Assembly (NCBI GenBank): GCA_030433215.1
Contig: JAUIMC010000015.1
Span: forward strand, 1-64,000
Source of the DNA: Alphaproteobacteria bacterium
GTDB taxonomy: Bacteria > Pseudomonadota > Alphaproteobacteria > Caulobacterales > Parvularculaceae
DNA: 64,000 nucleotides
Reading direction: 5' to 3'
Part shown: piece by piece, positions 43,018-51,825 of the stretch
Layout of the letters: every line of letters begins with the position of its first letter
How positions within the stretch are numbered: the first letter of the stretch is position 1
The notes under the pieces: generated by a model
What the model saw: the letters and a program-made list of their open reading frames with translations, nothing else
The model's database searches: none
What the model was told of the DNA's origin: nothing
Position numbers and translations under genes: made by a program

Positions 43018-45047
43018 ACCTTTTCGCCGCCGAACCAGGTTTCGAGCACGTTTGTGTCGCTGATTTTGTCCGCGTCGCCGCTCTCGGCGAGCGCGAAAAT
43101 GTCCTGATCGAGAATGGCGAAGTCGGCCTTTTTGCCGGGTTCGAGCGAGCCTGTGACATCCGCCTGTTTCAGGGCTTTCGCCGCATTGATCGTATAGGCG
43201 TCGACCGCATCGTAGATCGAGATCGCCTGCGCCTCATTGAGCGGCGGCGGGCCGAAGATGGCGCGGTTGACGGCGCCTTCGATGTTGACGAAGGGGCGCG
43301 GGTCGATGGTGTCCACCGGCGCATCGGAGCCGGCGATCAGCATGCCGCCGGCGGCCTTGATTGCGGCGGCGGGATAGGCGTTCTGAAAATAATAGCCGTC
43401 CGGATTGTAGAGGCCTTCGGGTCCGTCGGCGCGGTCAACAAAAGGAATGACCGTGGTGTCGTACTGACCGTCCGAGGACGCCCAGGCGAAGGTGAAAGAG
43501 GCGTAGATATCGTTTTGCGCAAAGCGCGCCTGGTCTTCCGGACGCACCACCTGCAAATGCGTGATGATATGCTTGTGGTCCGTGGCGTTTTCGGCCTGCG
43601 CCGCCTCGATGGCGTCGAGCGACGTTTGCACGGCGCGGTCGCCGATGGCGTGAATGTGCCAGGTGAAGTCCGCCGCATCGCCTTCGCGGACATAGTCCAT
43701 GATCATGTCTTCCGGATGCTGAAGAACGCCGTTCGACTGCGTGCATTGCAAGGGGTGATAGCCGTGCTCGGCCTTGAACGCGGCCGCATCCGGCGTTTCG
43801 CCGGCGGCGATCTGCGCGCGGGTTTCGACGCAAAGCGCGCTGTCTGTGTCCACATAGCCCGCGATCTTCACCCACTGCGCTTCCTCGTCCCATTCGTAAA
43901 TCGGTTGCAGATAGTCATGGGAAAAGGCGCCGTTGGGGAGCGTCGGCGGATCGGACAGGGGATCGCCCTCAAGAACGCCGTCCGCGAACAGCTTCAGGAA
44001 GTCTGCTTCCAGCAGCGGCTCGGCGGCGTATTTCTCCCGGATCGCTTTCGCCTCGCCCAGAAGCGCGCCGTAATCGACCGTTCCGTCTTCGCCGGCATAA
44101 GCGCCGGGGTCGAAATAAAGCGCCAGATGCGCCCGGGCATGGAATTCGCCCTTGTCGAGCAGCGCGTCGTAAATATCGAGACTTTCCGGATCGGCGGCCG
44201 CATCGAGGAAGGCGGTGATGCCGCGGGGGAGGGTGACGTCCATCAACAGCTCCGGCGAAGCCCGGCGCTTTTCCATGCCGGCTTCGAGCAGGCTGCCCGC
44301 GCCGATGGCCTCCAGCGCGTAAGCTTCCGTCAGGCGCCCGTTGGGCTCGCCGGTTTCGTCGACGCCGATATAGGGCGCGAGATCGGGAAACTCGCTCGAT
44401 AGCGTGTCTTTGGAAAAGCCGACGACTTCGCCCTCGGCGTTTTCAGCGCGGGCGAGCGCAACGGAATTCACAGCATAATGATGGCCGTCGCTGCCGCGCA
44501 GGATCACCGGCTTTTCCATAGAGACGAAGTCGAGCGCTTCGCGCACGCTCGCGAAGCGCTCGCCCGGCTGGTTGCCGGCGGCGAAGTTCCACGACATGAC
44601 GACAAGCCAGTCGTCTTCGGCCATGTCGGGACGCGCCGTGCAGTCGGCGGCGTAATCGGCGATTTCCGCCAGCGTCATGGGCGCGTTTTCGAGCGTGCAG
44701 GTGGGCACCGGCATGGCGCTGATCGGGTGTATATGCGCGTCGTGAAGACCGGGCAGGACGAGGCGGCCCTGAAGGTCCACGACCTCATAGCCGTCTTCGT
44801 CCATCATCGCGCCGAGCCGGTCCTCGCCGAGAAGCTCGACGATTTCGTCGCCGCTGACGATCATGCCGGCGGCGAATTCCCGGTCGGGATTGGCGGTGTA
44901 GATGCGGCCATTGGTGAAGAGGATGTCTTTCGCGTCGCCGGACGCGCCGCTGGCGCCCTCTGGTGCGGGCGCGCTTTCCTGTCCGCCGCAGGCGGCGAGG
45001 GACAGGAGTGCGGCTGTGCAAAGGCTGAGAGAAAGACGTGTTTTCAT
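42999..45047 (-). CDS. Exported amidohydrolase lipoprotein (YtcJ-like, amidohydrolase 3)
   Basis: A 682-residue metal-dependent hydrolase of the amidohydrolase superfamily. Lipoprotein signal LCTAALLSLAAC (Cys20). Metal-site motifs: HDAHIHP, HIHAIGDRAVQTSLDAIEAA, ITHLQVVRPEDQARF and the final aspartate in IAGSDAPVDTIDPR. The C-terminal beta-sandwich returns with ADVTGSLEPGKKADFAILDQDIF. Family members cleave amide bonds such as formamides or N-acyl compounds. Divergent from the sulfotransferase gene, with a perfect TGTGATCACA in the gap. It could release an amine that the neighbouring Puu-like enzymes degrade; this is inference. Confidence 0.88.
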   Translation of the reverse strand: MKTRLSLSLCTAALLSLAACGGQESAPAPEGASGASGDAKDILFTNGRIYTANPDREFAAGMIVSGDEIVELLGEDRLGAMMDEDGYEVVDLQGRLVLPGLHDAHIHPISAMPVPTCTLENAPMTLAEIADYAADCTARPDMAEDDWLVVMSWNFAAGNQPGERFASVREALDFVSMEKPVILRGSDGHHYAVNSVALARAENAEGEVVGFSKDTLSSEFPDLAPYIGVDETGEPNGRLTEAYALEAIGAGSLLEAGMEKRRASPELLMDVTLPRGITAFLDAAADPESLDIYDALLDKGEFHARAHLALYFDPGAYAGEDGTVDYGALLGEAKAIREKYAAEPLLEADFLKLFADGVLEGDPLSDPPTLPNGAFSHDYLQPIYEWDEEAQWVKIAGYVDTDSALCVETRAQIAAGETPDAAAFKAEHGYHPLQCTQSNGVLQHPEDMIMDYVREGDAADFTWHIHAIGDRAVQTSLDAIEAAQAENATDHKHIITHLQVVRPEDQARFAQNDIYASFTFAWASSDGQYDTTVIPFVDRADGPEGLYNPDGYYFQNAYPAAAIKAAGGMLIAGSDAPVDTIDPRPFVNIEGAVNRAIFGPPPLNEAQAISIYDAVDAYTINAAKALKQADVTGSLEPGKKADFAILDQDIFALAESGDADKISDTNVLETWFGGEKVYSSAE

Positions 45048-45148
45048 GGTTTTGCCCCGATGTTTTGCCCCGATCCGGGGTCGCGGCGGCGAGGCTTTCC
45101 TCCCTCCGCGAATTCTGCATCATGGCGCGCATGATGATCGCCATCGGA

Positions 45149-45158
45149 TGTGATCACA
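45149..45158. promoter_or_regulatory. Putative operator TGTGATCACA (copy 2)
   Basis: Perfect ten-base palindrome, preceded by GA and followed by AG. It is 101 bases before the amidohydrolase start (leftward) and 46 before the preferred sulfotransferase start (rightward), in the divergent control region. An open frame beginning at the GTG inside this palindrome is less likely to be the real start. Confidence 0.55.
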
Positions 45159-45203
45159 AGTGAAAAGGCTGATTTTTGTGATGACGCCGCAAGGCAGGCT
45201 CCG

Positions 45204-46793
45204 GTGAGCGACAGGAACGCCGAAATCGCAGCGGCGCTGCGGGAAGGATTCGCGGCGCTCAACGCCGGCGAGCCGAAAAGGGCGGCCGAGTTCTGCCGGC
45301 GCGCGCTTTCCTTCGACCGCGCCAATCCGGAGGCGCATTTCCTCGTCGGGCTCGTCGCCGCGGACATGAAAGACTACAAAACGGCTGTCAGCGCCTTCGG
45401 CTCGGTCACGAAGATCAAGCCGGATCACGCCGCCGCCTGGGGGCATTTGGCGCAGATCTTCATGCGCCTCGGCCAGCCGGCTCGCGCCGAGCAGACGGTT
45501 GAGAAGGCGAAAGCTGCTTTCGACGGCGACGCGGCGGTCGCCGACCTCATCGGCATGGTGTCCTCATCTCTCGGCAATCAGACGGCGGCGAAAGACTGGT
45601 ATCAGCGCGCTATCGAAAAAGCGCCGGACCGGCCGGTCTACAAAGTCAATCTTGCGACGGCGCTCACCTTCCTCGGCGAGACGGACGCGGCGGAAGATAC
45701 GCTGACGGCGCTGCTGCGCGGCAATGAAGACATCGCCCAGGCGCAATGGCTGTTGTCTTCCGTCAAAAAGGCCGAAGACCCGGCGCGCGCGGATAGGCTG
45801 ATGGAAAAGGCCGCCGCCGCGCGCGATCCGCATTCGCGCGCCTTCCTCGCCTACGGCGCCGGCAAGGAATATGAAGACTGCGAGGCATGGGCGAAGGCGT
45901 TCGCGGCCTTCGACCTTGGCGCCAAGGCGAAACGCTCGACTCTCGACTATGACGAAAAAGCCGATGAAGCTCGGTTTGAGGCCATAAAATCCACCTTTAC
46001 GGCGGACTGGGCGGCGGAAAAGCGCGAAGGCCATGTCGATCCGTCGGCGATCTTTGTCGTTGGCCAGCCGCGCACCGGCACGACGCTGATCGAGCGCATC
46101 ATTACGAGCCATTCCATGGCCGAATCCGCAGGCGAGTTGCAGCAGTTCGGCCTTTCCGTGCGGCGCTTGTCGGAGGGCGCTTTTTCCGACCGCTTTGCGC
46201 CGGAGGCCATCGAGGCGTCGGCGCGGGTGGATGCGGCGGCGCTGGGCAAGGAATATCTGCGCGCGTCCGCGGTGATGCGCAAAGGCGCGCCGCGCTTTGT
46301 CGACAAGCTGCCGGGCAACTATTTTTATATTCCGCTGATCCTCGCCGCGCTGCCGAACGCCCGCATCGTTCACCTGACGCGCAATCCCATGGACAGCTGC
46401 TTTGCGAGCTTCAAACAGCTTTTCGCCGAAGCCTATTTCCATTCCTACGACCAGCTTGAAATGGCGCGCCATCATGCGCGCTATCTGAAACTGATGGATC
46501 ACTGGCGCGCGCTCTTTCCGGGGCGTTTCCTCGACATTTCCTATGAGGAAACGGTCGCTGACACAGAGCCGCATGCGCGCCGGCTGATCGATTTTCTGGG
46601 GCTCGACTGGGAAGAGCAGTGCCTTGCCTTCCATGAACAAAAGGGCGCAGTGGCGACGGCCAGCGCCGTTCAGGTCCGCGAAAAACCGCACAGCCGGTCC
46701 GTGGGGCGGTGGCGGCGCTATGAGGCCGAGCTTGCGCCCATGCGCGCCGAGATTGAGGCGGCGGGCGTCTGCGGACTTGCAGACGCGAAATAG
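45204..46793 (+). CDS. TPR-repeat sulfotransferase family protein
   Basis: A 529-residue protein with about five N-terminal tetratricopeptide repeats (FAALNAGEPKRAAEFCRRALSFDRANPEAHFLVGLVAADMKDYKTAVSAFGSVTKIKPDHAAAWGHLAQIF). A C-terminal sulfotransferase domain follows. The PAPS-binding loop is FVVGQPRTGTTLIERIITSHS and the 3'-phosphate region is HLTRNPMDSCFASFKQLF. The GTG at 45204 follows AAGGCAGG by five bases; the frame stays open to a GTG at 45150 inside a palindrome. Such genes often neighbour TonB receptor genes in alphaproteobacteria, as here, but the sulfated target is unknown. Confidence 0.82.
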   Translation: MSDRNAEIAAALREGFAALNAGEPKRAAEFCRRALSFDRANPEAHFLVGLVAADMKDYKTAVSAFGSVTKIKPDHAAAWGHLAQIFMRLGQPARAEQTVEKAKAAFDGDAAVADLIGMVSSSLGNQTAAKDWYQRAIEKAPDRPVYKVNLATALTFLGETDAAEDTLTALLRGNEDIAQAQWLLSSVKKAEDPARADRLMEKAAAARDPHSRAFLAYGAGKEYEDCEAWAKAFAAFDLGAKAKRSTLDYDEKADEARFEAIKSTFTADWAAEKREGHVDPSAIFVVGQPRTGTTLIERIITSHSMAESAGELQQFGLSVRRLSEGAFSDRFAPEAIEASARVDAAALGKEYLRASAVMRKGAPRFVDKLPGNYFYIPLILAALPNARIVHLTRNPMDSCFASFKQLFAEAYFHSYDQLEMARHHARYLKLMDHWRALFPGRFLDISYEETVADTEPHARRLIDFLGLDWEEQCLAFHEQKGAVATASAVQVREKPHSRSVGRWRRYEAELAPMRAEIEAAGVCGLADAK

Positions 46794-46794
46794 A

Positions 46795-46804
46795 TGTGAT
46801 CACA
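46795..46804. promoter_or_regulatory. Putative operator TGTGATCACA (copy 3)
   Basis: Perfect copy of the palindrome, again preceded by GA, directly after the sulfotransferase stop codon and 268 bases upstream of the TonB receptor start. It is well placed to control the receptor gene and the genes behind it. Confidence 0.55.
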
Positions 46805-47072
46805 TAATTTGACGACTTGGGATTGCTCCAAACTCACCTTGGGTAAAAGGGTGTGAGTGGTAACCTTTTGTTTATATTGGGTGATATTTTGGCGGTGCGC
46901 ATGCCGGGCGTGATATTTTCGTCGCGTTGCAGCAAAAAAAGTCCCGTTTGGGATCGCGAAAACGCACTCTTTATTGTGAGAATCCGGCTTTATTGTTACG
47001 AATTTGCGACTGGAATCGCGGCGCGCATCCGCGCCGATTCGCGCCGCCCGGCGCCATCAGGAGGGGTCTAAA
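46805..47072. other. Long AT-richer leader of the TonB receptor gene
   Basis: This region is visibly lower in GC than its surroundings (TTTTGTTTATATTGGGTGATATTTTGG near 46865 and repeated AT runs to 47000), ending with a strong ribosome site AGGAGGGG nine bases before the receptor ATG. It must contain the receptor promoter and a long 5' leader. No known riboswitch was recognised. Confidence 0.45.
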
Positions 47073-49388
47073 ATGAAACCGACCGGACTTCATAAAAAGA
47101 TGTTGCTTGCCGGCTGTTCCGCAGGCGCGATGTTCGCCTCGCAGGCGACGCTGGCGCAGGACGAGATCATCGTCACCGCCCAGAAACGTGCTGAATCGAT
47201 TCAGGATGTGCCGCTGGCGATCACGGCGCTGTCCGGCGAGTTCACGCGCGAGGTCAATCTCGACGACGTCAAGGACCTCGTGAAATTCACGCCGGGGGTC
47301 ACCGGCAACTCCGCGGACAGTTTCATCGACACGCTGTCCATGCGCGGCATTCTCACCAATGATTTCGGCGCCGGCGGCGATCCGTCTATCGGCCTTTTCA
47401 AGAACGGACTTTATCAGGGCCGCAACGGCGCGGTGGTGACGAGCCTTTACGACATGGAGCGCGCGGAAGTGCTGCGCGGTCCGCAAGGGTTCCTGTTCGG
47501 GCGCAACGCCATCGGCGGCGCTATCTCCGTTCATACGGCGCGGCCGAATTTCGACGGCGTCAACGGCTATGTCGAAGCTGATGTCGCCGAGCGCAACCGC
47601 TTCTTTGGCGAAGGCGCGGTCAATATTCCGCTGTCGGACGTTTTCGCCGTGCGCATCGCCGGCTATGGCGGCCATGAAGACGGCTATGTGGATAACGCCT
47701 CTTTCCCGAACAACGACCCGCTGATCGAACCCGAGAAATATGCGGGCCGCTTCTCGGCGCTCTACAGCGACGGCCCTTTTGAGGCTTTTTTCACGGCGGA
47801 ATATGAGGAGCGCAAGCAGTCGGGATCGGTTTACCGGGCGACGGAAGGCGGGCCCGGCTGGGATAATCTTGTCGATATATTCGGCGTTTCCCTCGGCGGC
47901 GACGGGCGCGACATCGACAGCGACCTGCAGCTTGGCGAGGCGGACGATTCGGAGATTTTGAGCTTTGGTCTGGAGCTGACCTATGATCTCGGCGGCGCGT
48001 TCATCACCTCGCTTACCGGCTACAAGGATCACGATTATTACTACGCCGAGGATTTCGACGGCACGCCGCTCGGGATCAACGCCTACGCACAGGACCAGAC
48101 CGGCAATTATTTCGAGCAGGAAGTGCGGGTCGTTTCCGACACCGACGGGCCGCTCTCCTGGTATGCGGGCGCGAGCTTCTACAATGAAGAAATCGACGTT
48201 CTCTTCACGCAAGGCGCCGATGAAGAGGTGATGTGCGAATTCTACTGGAGCTATTACGGCATCAACTCCTGCTCCGATTATTTCGCCTATTACTACTACA
48301 CATTCACCTCGACCCCGGAAGGGCTGGTCGAGAGCAACGCCGTCAGCGGGCGCTATCACGGCTGGGCGGCTTATGTGGACGCCACGCTGGCGCTGTCTGA
48401 CAGGTTCGATATCGGCGTTGGAATCCGCTATTCGAAAGACGTCAAGAAATTCTCCATCAGCGGCCTTCCGGTCATGAGCGATCTCGGCCCTTATTTCGGG
48501 GTCGGCTTCACGACGGCTGAACCGCTCGAAGACAAGCAGAGCTGGGATGCGTTTACGCCGCGTTTCATCGCGCGCTTTTATCCGAGCGACAACTGGACGC
48601 TTTTCGCCAGCGCCACGCGCGGCTTCAAATCCGGCGGCTATGGCAGCTTCTTCATCTCGCCGTCGAGCGTCACCTATTGCGGGCCTTTCGACGACAGCTG
48701 TCTCAATCTGACCAATGCGGATGCTTCGCCCAACGCCTTCGATCCGGAGAAGGTCTGGTCCTATGAGGCGGGCGTTAAGGGTTCGCTCTTCGGCGGCGCG
48801 ACGCGCGTCGACGCTAACGTCTATTATTATCAGTACAAAGACCTCCAGGTAAACGTGCCCGGCACGGGCGGCGGCATTCTTGTCGACAATGTCGGCGATG
48901 TGAAAGGCTGGGGCTTCGAGGCGTCCACCAACACCGATCTCGGCGAATATTTCGATCTTTATTTCGCCGGGGCCTATGCAGACACCGACGTCACCAATGC
49001 GGAGCCGCTTTGCGACGGCACGCTCGATTGCGAAGGCTCCGCGCTCGGCCATGTGCCGAAAGTCTCTGCTTCAGCGGCCTTGCGCTTCAACTATCCGGTC
49101 GCGGGCGGCACGATGAAAGCGTCAGCCGAAGCTTTCGGCCAGTCCAAGACTTATGGCGGATTGTTGAAACCGGATTACGCGGTCAATGACGCTTATGTCG
49201 ATCTTTCCCTGCGCTACGGTTATGCGTCGGATGCGGGCTGGAGCGTCATCGGTTATGTGGAGAACGTCACCAACGCGCTTTATTATGACGGCGTTTCGGA
49301 AGGCGGGAACTTTATTCCGGCGCACTATTTCGGCCCGAGCCGGCCGCGCACCTTCGGCATCTTGATGACCTACGAATTCGGGGGCTGA
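47073..49388 (+). CDS. TonB-dependent outer-membrane receptor
   Basis: A 771-residue receptor for active uptake of a small molecule across the outer membrane. Signal peptide ends ATLAQ; the N-terminal plug has DEIIVTAQKRAESIQDVPLAITALSG, FTPGVTGNS, MRGI and ERAEVLRGPQGFLFGRNAIGGAISV. The barrel ends in the usual aromatic terminus (RTFGILMTYEFGG). Three cysteine pairs spaced 6-12 residues apart and a Tyr-rich stretch near 48240-48310 suggest disulfide-closed outer loops. The ATG at 47073 is supported by AGGAGGGG. Downstream genes on the same strand include an aldehyde dehydrogenase and an aminotransferase, hinting that the imported compound is an amine or amide. Confidence 0.93.
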   Translation: MKPTGLHKKMLLAGCSAGAMFASQATLAQDEIIVTAQKRAESIQDVPLAITALSGEFTREVNLDDVKDLVKFTPGVTGNSADSFIDTLSMRGILTNDFGAGGDPSIGLFKNGLYQGRNGAVVTSLYDMERAEVLRGPQGFLFGRNAIGGAISVHTARPNFDGVNGYVEADVAERNRFFGEGAVNIPLSDVFAVRIAGYGGHEDGYVDNASFPNNDPLIEPEKYAGRFSALYSDGPFEAFFTAEYEERKQSGSVYRATEGGPGWDNLVDIFGVSLGGDGRDIDSDLQLGEADDSEILSFGLELTYDLGGAFITSLTGYKDHDYYYAEDFDGTPLGINAYAQDQTGNYFEQEVRVVSDTDGPLSWYAGASFYNEEIDVLFTQGADEEVMCEFYWSYYGINSCSDYFAYYYYTFTSTPEGLVESNAVSGRYHGWAAYVDATLALSDRFDIGVGIRYSKDVKKFSISGLPVMSDLGPYFGVGFTTAEPLEDKQSWDAFTPRFIARFYPSDNWTLFASATRGFKSGGYGSFFISPSSVTYCGPFDDSCLNLTNADASPNAFDPEKVWSYEAGVKGSLFGGATRVDANVYYYQYKDLQVNVPGTGGGILVDNVGDVKGWGFEASTNTDLGEYFDLYFAGAYADTDVTNAEPLCDGTLDCEGSALGHVPKVSASAALRFNYPVAGGTMKASAEAFGQSKTYGGLLKPDYAVNDAYVDLSLRYGYASDAGWSVIGYVENVTNALYYDGVSEGGNFIPAHYFGPSRPRTFGILMTYEFGG

Positions 49389-49411
49389 CGCCCGCCGTCA
49401 CTTGAGAAAAC

Positions 49412-49439
49412 GCGCGCCCGTTGCGTATGACGGGCGCGC
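49412..49439 (+). terminator. Hairpin after TonB receptor
   Basis: A perfect nine-base stem GCGCGCCCG (49412-49420) with CGGGCGCGC (49431-49439) and a ten-base loop, 24 bases after the receptor stop. There is no T-run behind it, so it may stabilise the receptor transcript or partly terminate it ahead of the next gene. Confidence 0.5.
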
Positions 49440-49454
49440 CAAACCGGACTGGCT

Positions 49455-50282
49455 ATGATCATTAAAACCGGCGTTCTCTTTCAGGCCTTCAAATATCTGG
49501 TCTACGCGCTGCTGGCGGTCAACACCGGTCACTTCTTCCTCGAAAACTTTGCAGGCAGCGCCGTCACCTATGGCGACGGCATGGGCCTGCGCGACGTCAT
49601 CGTCGCCTATACGGACTCCATCGACACCGCCGCCTGGCTGGTGCTTCTCTTGCTGCTTGAGCTCGAGACCTTCGTCCTGCCGGACCATATCAAGGCCTGG
49701 GCGGAGTGGACGATCAACATCCTGACCGTCATCTGTTTCGCGATCATCCTCTATGCGCTTTATGGCTATATCGCGACGCTCTGGATTCCCCTCGGTTTTG
49801 AACCTTACGCCGGCGCCGATCCCTGCACGCTGGTGGGAACGAATGTCAGCTACGCCCTCGCGCTTGACGATTATGTGCCGCTCACGGCTGACAACTGTCT
49901 TACGCTCGCTGATGAGGCTTACTTCCACCCCGAAGCCAATCTCCTGGCGACGCCGGAGAATTTGAGCAATATCAGCCGTCTTGCCTGGACGGACGTGGTC
50001 AACGCCAGCATCTGGGTGGTCATTGTTGCGGTGCTTGAGCTTGAGGTTTATCTGCATTCCTCGAAGCTTTTCGGCACGAAGTTCTTTTTCGCCTATAAGT
50101 CCGCGAAACTGCTGTTTTACGGAACGCTTTTTGTCTGCGCTTATTACTGGTGGATGCTTGGCGAGCCCTGGGACGCATGGGATGCGTTTTTATGGCTGGT
50201 CGCGTTCTTCTTCATCGAGATGAACATGCTCTCCTGGCAGGAAGAGAACGCGCAAAAGCGAAAAGCAGGCAAGCTCCTCTGA
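49455..50282 (+). CDS. Unknown polytopic membrane protein
   Basis: A 275-residue protein of no family I can name. About six membrane segments are visible: residues 5-30 (FQAFKYLVYALLAVNTGHFFLENF), 58-75 (AAWLVLLLLLELETFV), 83-110 (WTINILTVICFAIILYALYGYIATLW), 183-200 (SIWVVIVAVLELEVYL), 213-232 and 241-258. A ~70-residue loop between segments three and four contains two cysteines (DPCTLVG, DNCLTLA). Two LELE motifs in helices recur symmetrically (LLELETFVL and VLELEVYLH), suggesting an internal duplication of a three-helix unit. It lies between the receptor and aldehyde dehydrogenase genes. Confidence 0.7.
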   Translation: MIIKTGVLFQAFKYLVYALLAVNTGHFFLENFAGSAVTYGDGMGLRDVIVAYTDSIDTAAWLVLLLLLELETFVLPDHIKAWAEWTINILTVICFAIILYALYGYIATLWIPLGFEPYAGADPCTLVGTNVSYALALDDYVPLTADNCLTLADEAYFHPEANLLATPENLSNISRLAWTDVVNASIWVVIVAVLELEVYLHSSKLFGTKFFFAYKSAKLLFYGTLFVCAYYWWMLGEPWDAWDAFLWLVAFFFIEMNMLSWQEENAQKRKAGKLL

Positions 50283-50319
50283 GCCGCCGCCTGGCCGGCG
50301 GTCAACAAACTGGTGTGTT

Positions 50320-51813
50320 ATGAGATTTTCGAAATCGGTCGCTGATGCGCTTCAGGGCGTATCCTTGCGCGGCGACGCCTTCATCAATGGCGCATTCCGC
50401 CCTGCGAAAAGCGGCGAGACCCTGCCATGCGTGACGCCCATTGATGGGGCTGAGATCGCGCGTCTTGCGGCCTGCGACGTCGGCGATGTTGAAGACGCGG
50501 TCGCCGCCGCGCGCGCGAGTTTTGAGGCAGGCCATTGGCGCAAGCTGGCGCCGCGCGAGAAAAAGAAGATCCTTTTCGCCTTCGCCGACAAGCTCGAGGC
50601 TCACGCCGAAGAACTGGCGCTCATCGAAACCCTCGACATGGGCAAGCCCATTGCGAACACCAAAAGCGCCGATATTCCGCTCGTCATCCAGACCGTGCGC
50701 TACTACGCCGAAGCCATCGACAAGGTGAATGACGAGCTTGGGCCTTCGCCCCATAACGCCGTCTCCATGATCGTGCGCGAGCCTTTGGGCGTCGTCGGCG
50801 CGGTGACGCCCTGGAATTTCCCGCTTCTGATGGCCTCGTGGAAGTTCGCCCCGGCGCTGGCGACCGGCAATTCGGTTGTGATGAAGCCGGCGGAGCAGGC
50901 GAGCCTTTCCATGTTGCGCGCGGCGGAGCTCGCTATGGAAGCGGGGCTCCCCGAAGGCGTCCTCAATGTCGTGCCGGGCGAGGGGGCGAAAGCCGGCAAG
51001 GCGCTGGCTTTGCACATGGATGTGGATGGGATCGTCTTCACCGGCTCTACGGCGGTGGGCAAGCTGATCATGGGCTACGCCGCGCAATCGAATCTCAAGC
51101 GCGTCGGCCTCGAATGCGGCGGCAAGAGCCCCCAGATCGTCATGGAAGACTGCCCCGATTTCGACGCCGCGGCGGACGCGGCGGCCTGGGCCGTGTTTTA
51201 CGATCAGGGGCAGGTTTGCACTGCGGGGACGCGGCTTCTCGTGCAGAACTCCATCAAGAAAGAGTTCCTCGAAAAAGTCGCCGCCGTCGCGAAAGGTCTC
51301 GCGCCCGGCGATCCCCTCGATCCGGAAACGAAATTCGGCGCCCTCGTCGACGAGGCGCAGATGAACACCGTGCTCGGCTATATCCGCAAAGGGAACGAAG
51401 AAGGCGCGACCTTGTTGGCTGGGGGCGAGCGCGCGCATGGGCAAAGCGGCGGCTTTTACGTGGAGCCGACGATTTTCGACGGCGTCGACAATAAGATGAC
51501 CATCGCCCAGGAGGAGATTTTCGGTCCGGTCATTTCCGCCATCGGCTTTGACGATTTCGACGAGGCCATGACCATCGCGAACGACACCATTTACGGGCTT
51601 GCGGCGGGCATATGGACCAGCAATATCAACACCGCCCATCGCGCCGCGCGGGTTTTGCGCGCGGGCAATGTGTGGGTCAATTGCTGGGACGGCAGCGACA
51701 TCACCACGCCCTTCGGCGGCTTCAAGCAATCCGGCTTCGGCCGCGACCGCTCCTTGCATGCGCTCGACAAATACACCGAGCTCAAGACCATCTGGATGCA
51801 ACTGTCTGAGTAG
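50320..51813 (+). CDS. Aldehyde dehydrogenase (PuuC-like)
   Basis: A 497-residue NAD(P)-dependent aldehyde dehydrogenase. Key elements: GVVGAVTPWNFPLLMASWKFAPALATGNSVVMKPAEQ (cofactor site), catalytic glutamate in LECGGKSPQIV, catalytic cysteine in DQGQVCTAGTRLLVQ, and EEIFGPVIS and PFGGFKQSGFGRD. The pattern fits gamma-glutamyl-gamma-aminobutyraldehyde/betaine-aldehyde-type enzymes, which would take the aldehyde produced by the PuuB-like oxidase. Followed by the aminotransferase gene 12 bases later. Confidence 0.9.
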   Translation: MRFSKSVADALQGVSLRGDAFINGAFRPAKSGETLPCVTPIDGAEIARLAACDVGDVEDAVAAARASFEAGHWRKLAPREKKKILFAFADKLEAHAEELALIETLDMGKPIANTKSADIPLVIQTVRYYAEAIDKVNDELGPSPHNAVSMIVREPLGVVGAVTPWNFPLLMASWKFAPALATGNSVVMKPAEQASLSMLRAAELAMEAGLPEGVLNVVPGEGAKAGKALALHMDVDGIVFTGSTAVGKLIMGYAAQSNLKRVGLECGGKSPQIVMEDCPDFDAAADAAAWAVFYDQGQVCTAGTRLLVQNSIKKEFLEKVAAVAKGLAPGDPLDPETKFGALVDEAQMNTVLGYIRKGNEEGATLLAGGERAHGQSGGFYVEPTIFDGVDNKMTIAQEEIFGPVISAIGFDDFDEAMTIANDTIYGLAAGIWTSNINTAHRAARVLRAGNVWVNCWDGSDITTPFGGFKQSGFGRDRSLHALDKYTELKTIWMQLSE

Positions 51814-51825
51814 GACCGAAAGACT

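Noticed and set aside
42141-46804. TGTGATCACA copies as classical Crp sites
   Set aside because: Crp sites are TGTGA-N6-TCACA over 16 or more bases; here the halves are directly overlapped with no spacer, so the ten-base palindrome is a different type of operator.
46971-49052. Very long open frame antisense to the TonB receptor gene
   Set aside because: It exists because GC-rich codon use keeps the opposite strand open; its Arg/Val/Ile-rich translation matches no family, while the sense frame is a complete receptor with a ribosome site.
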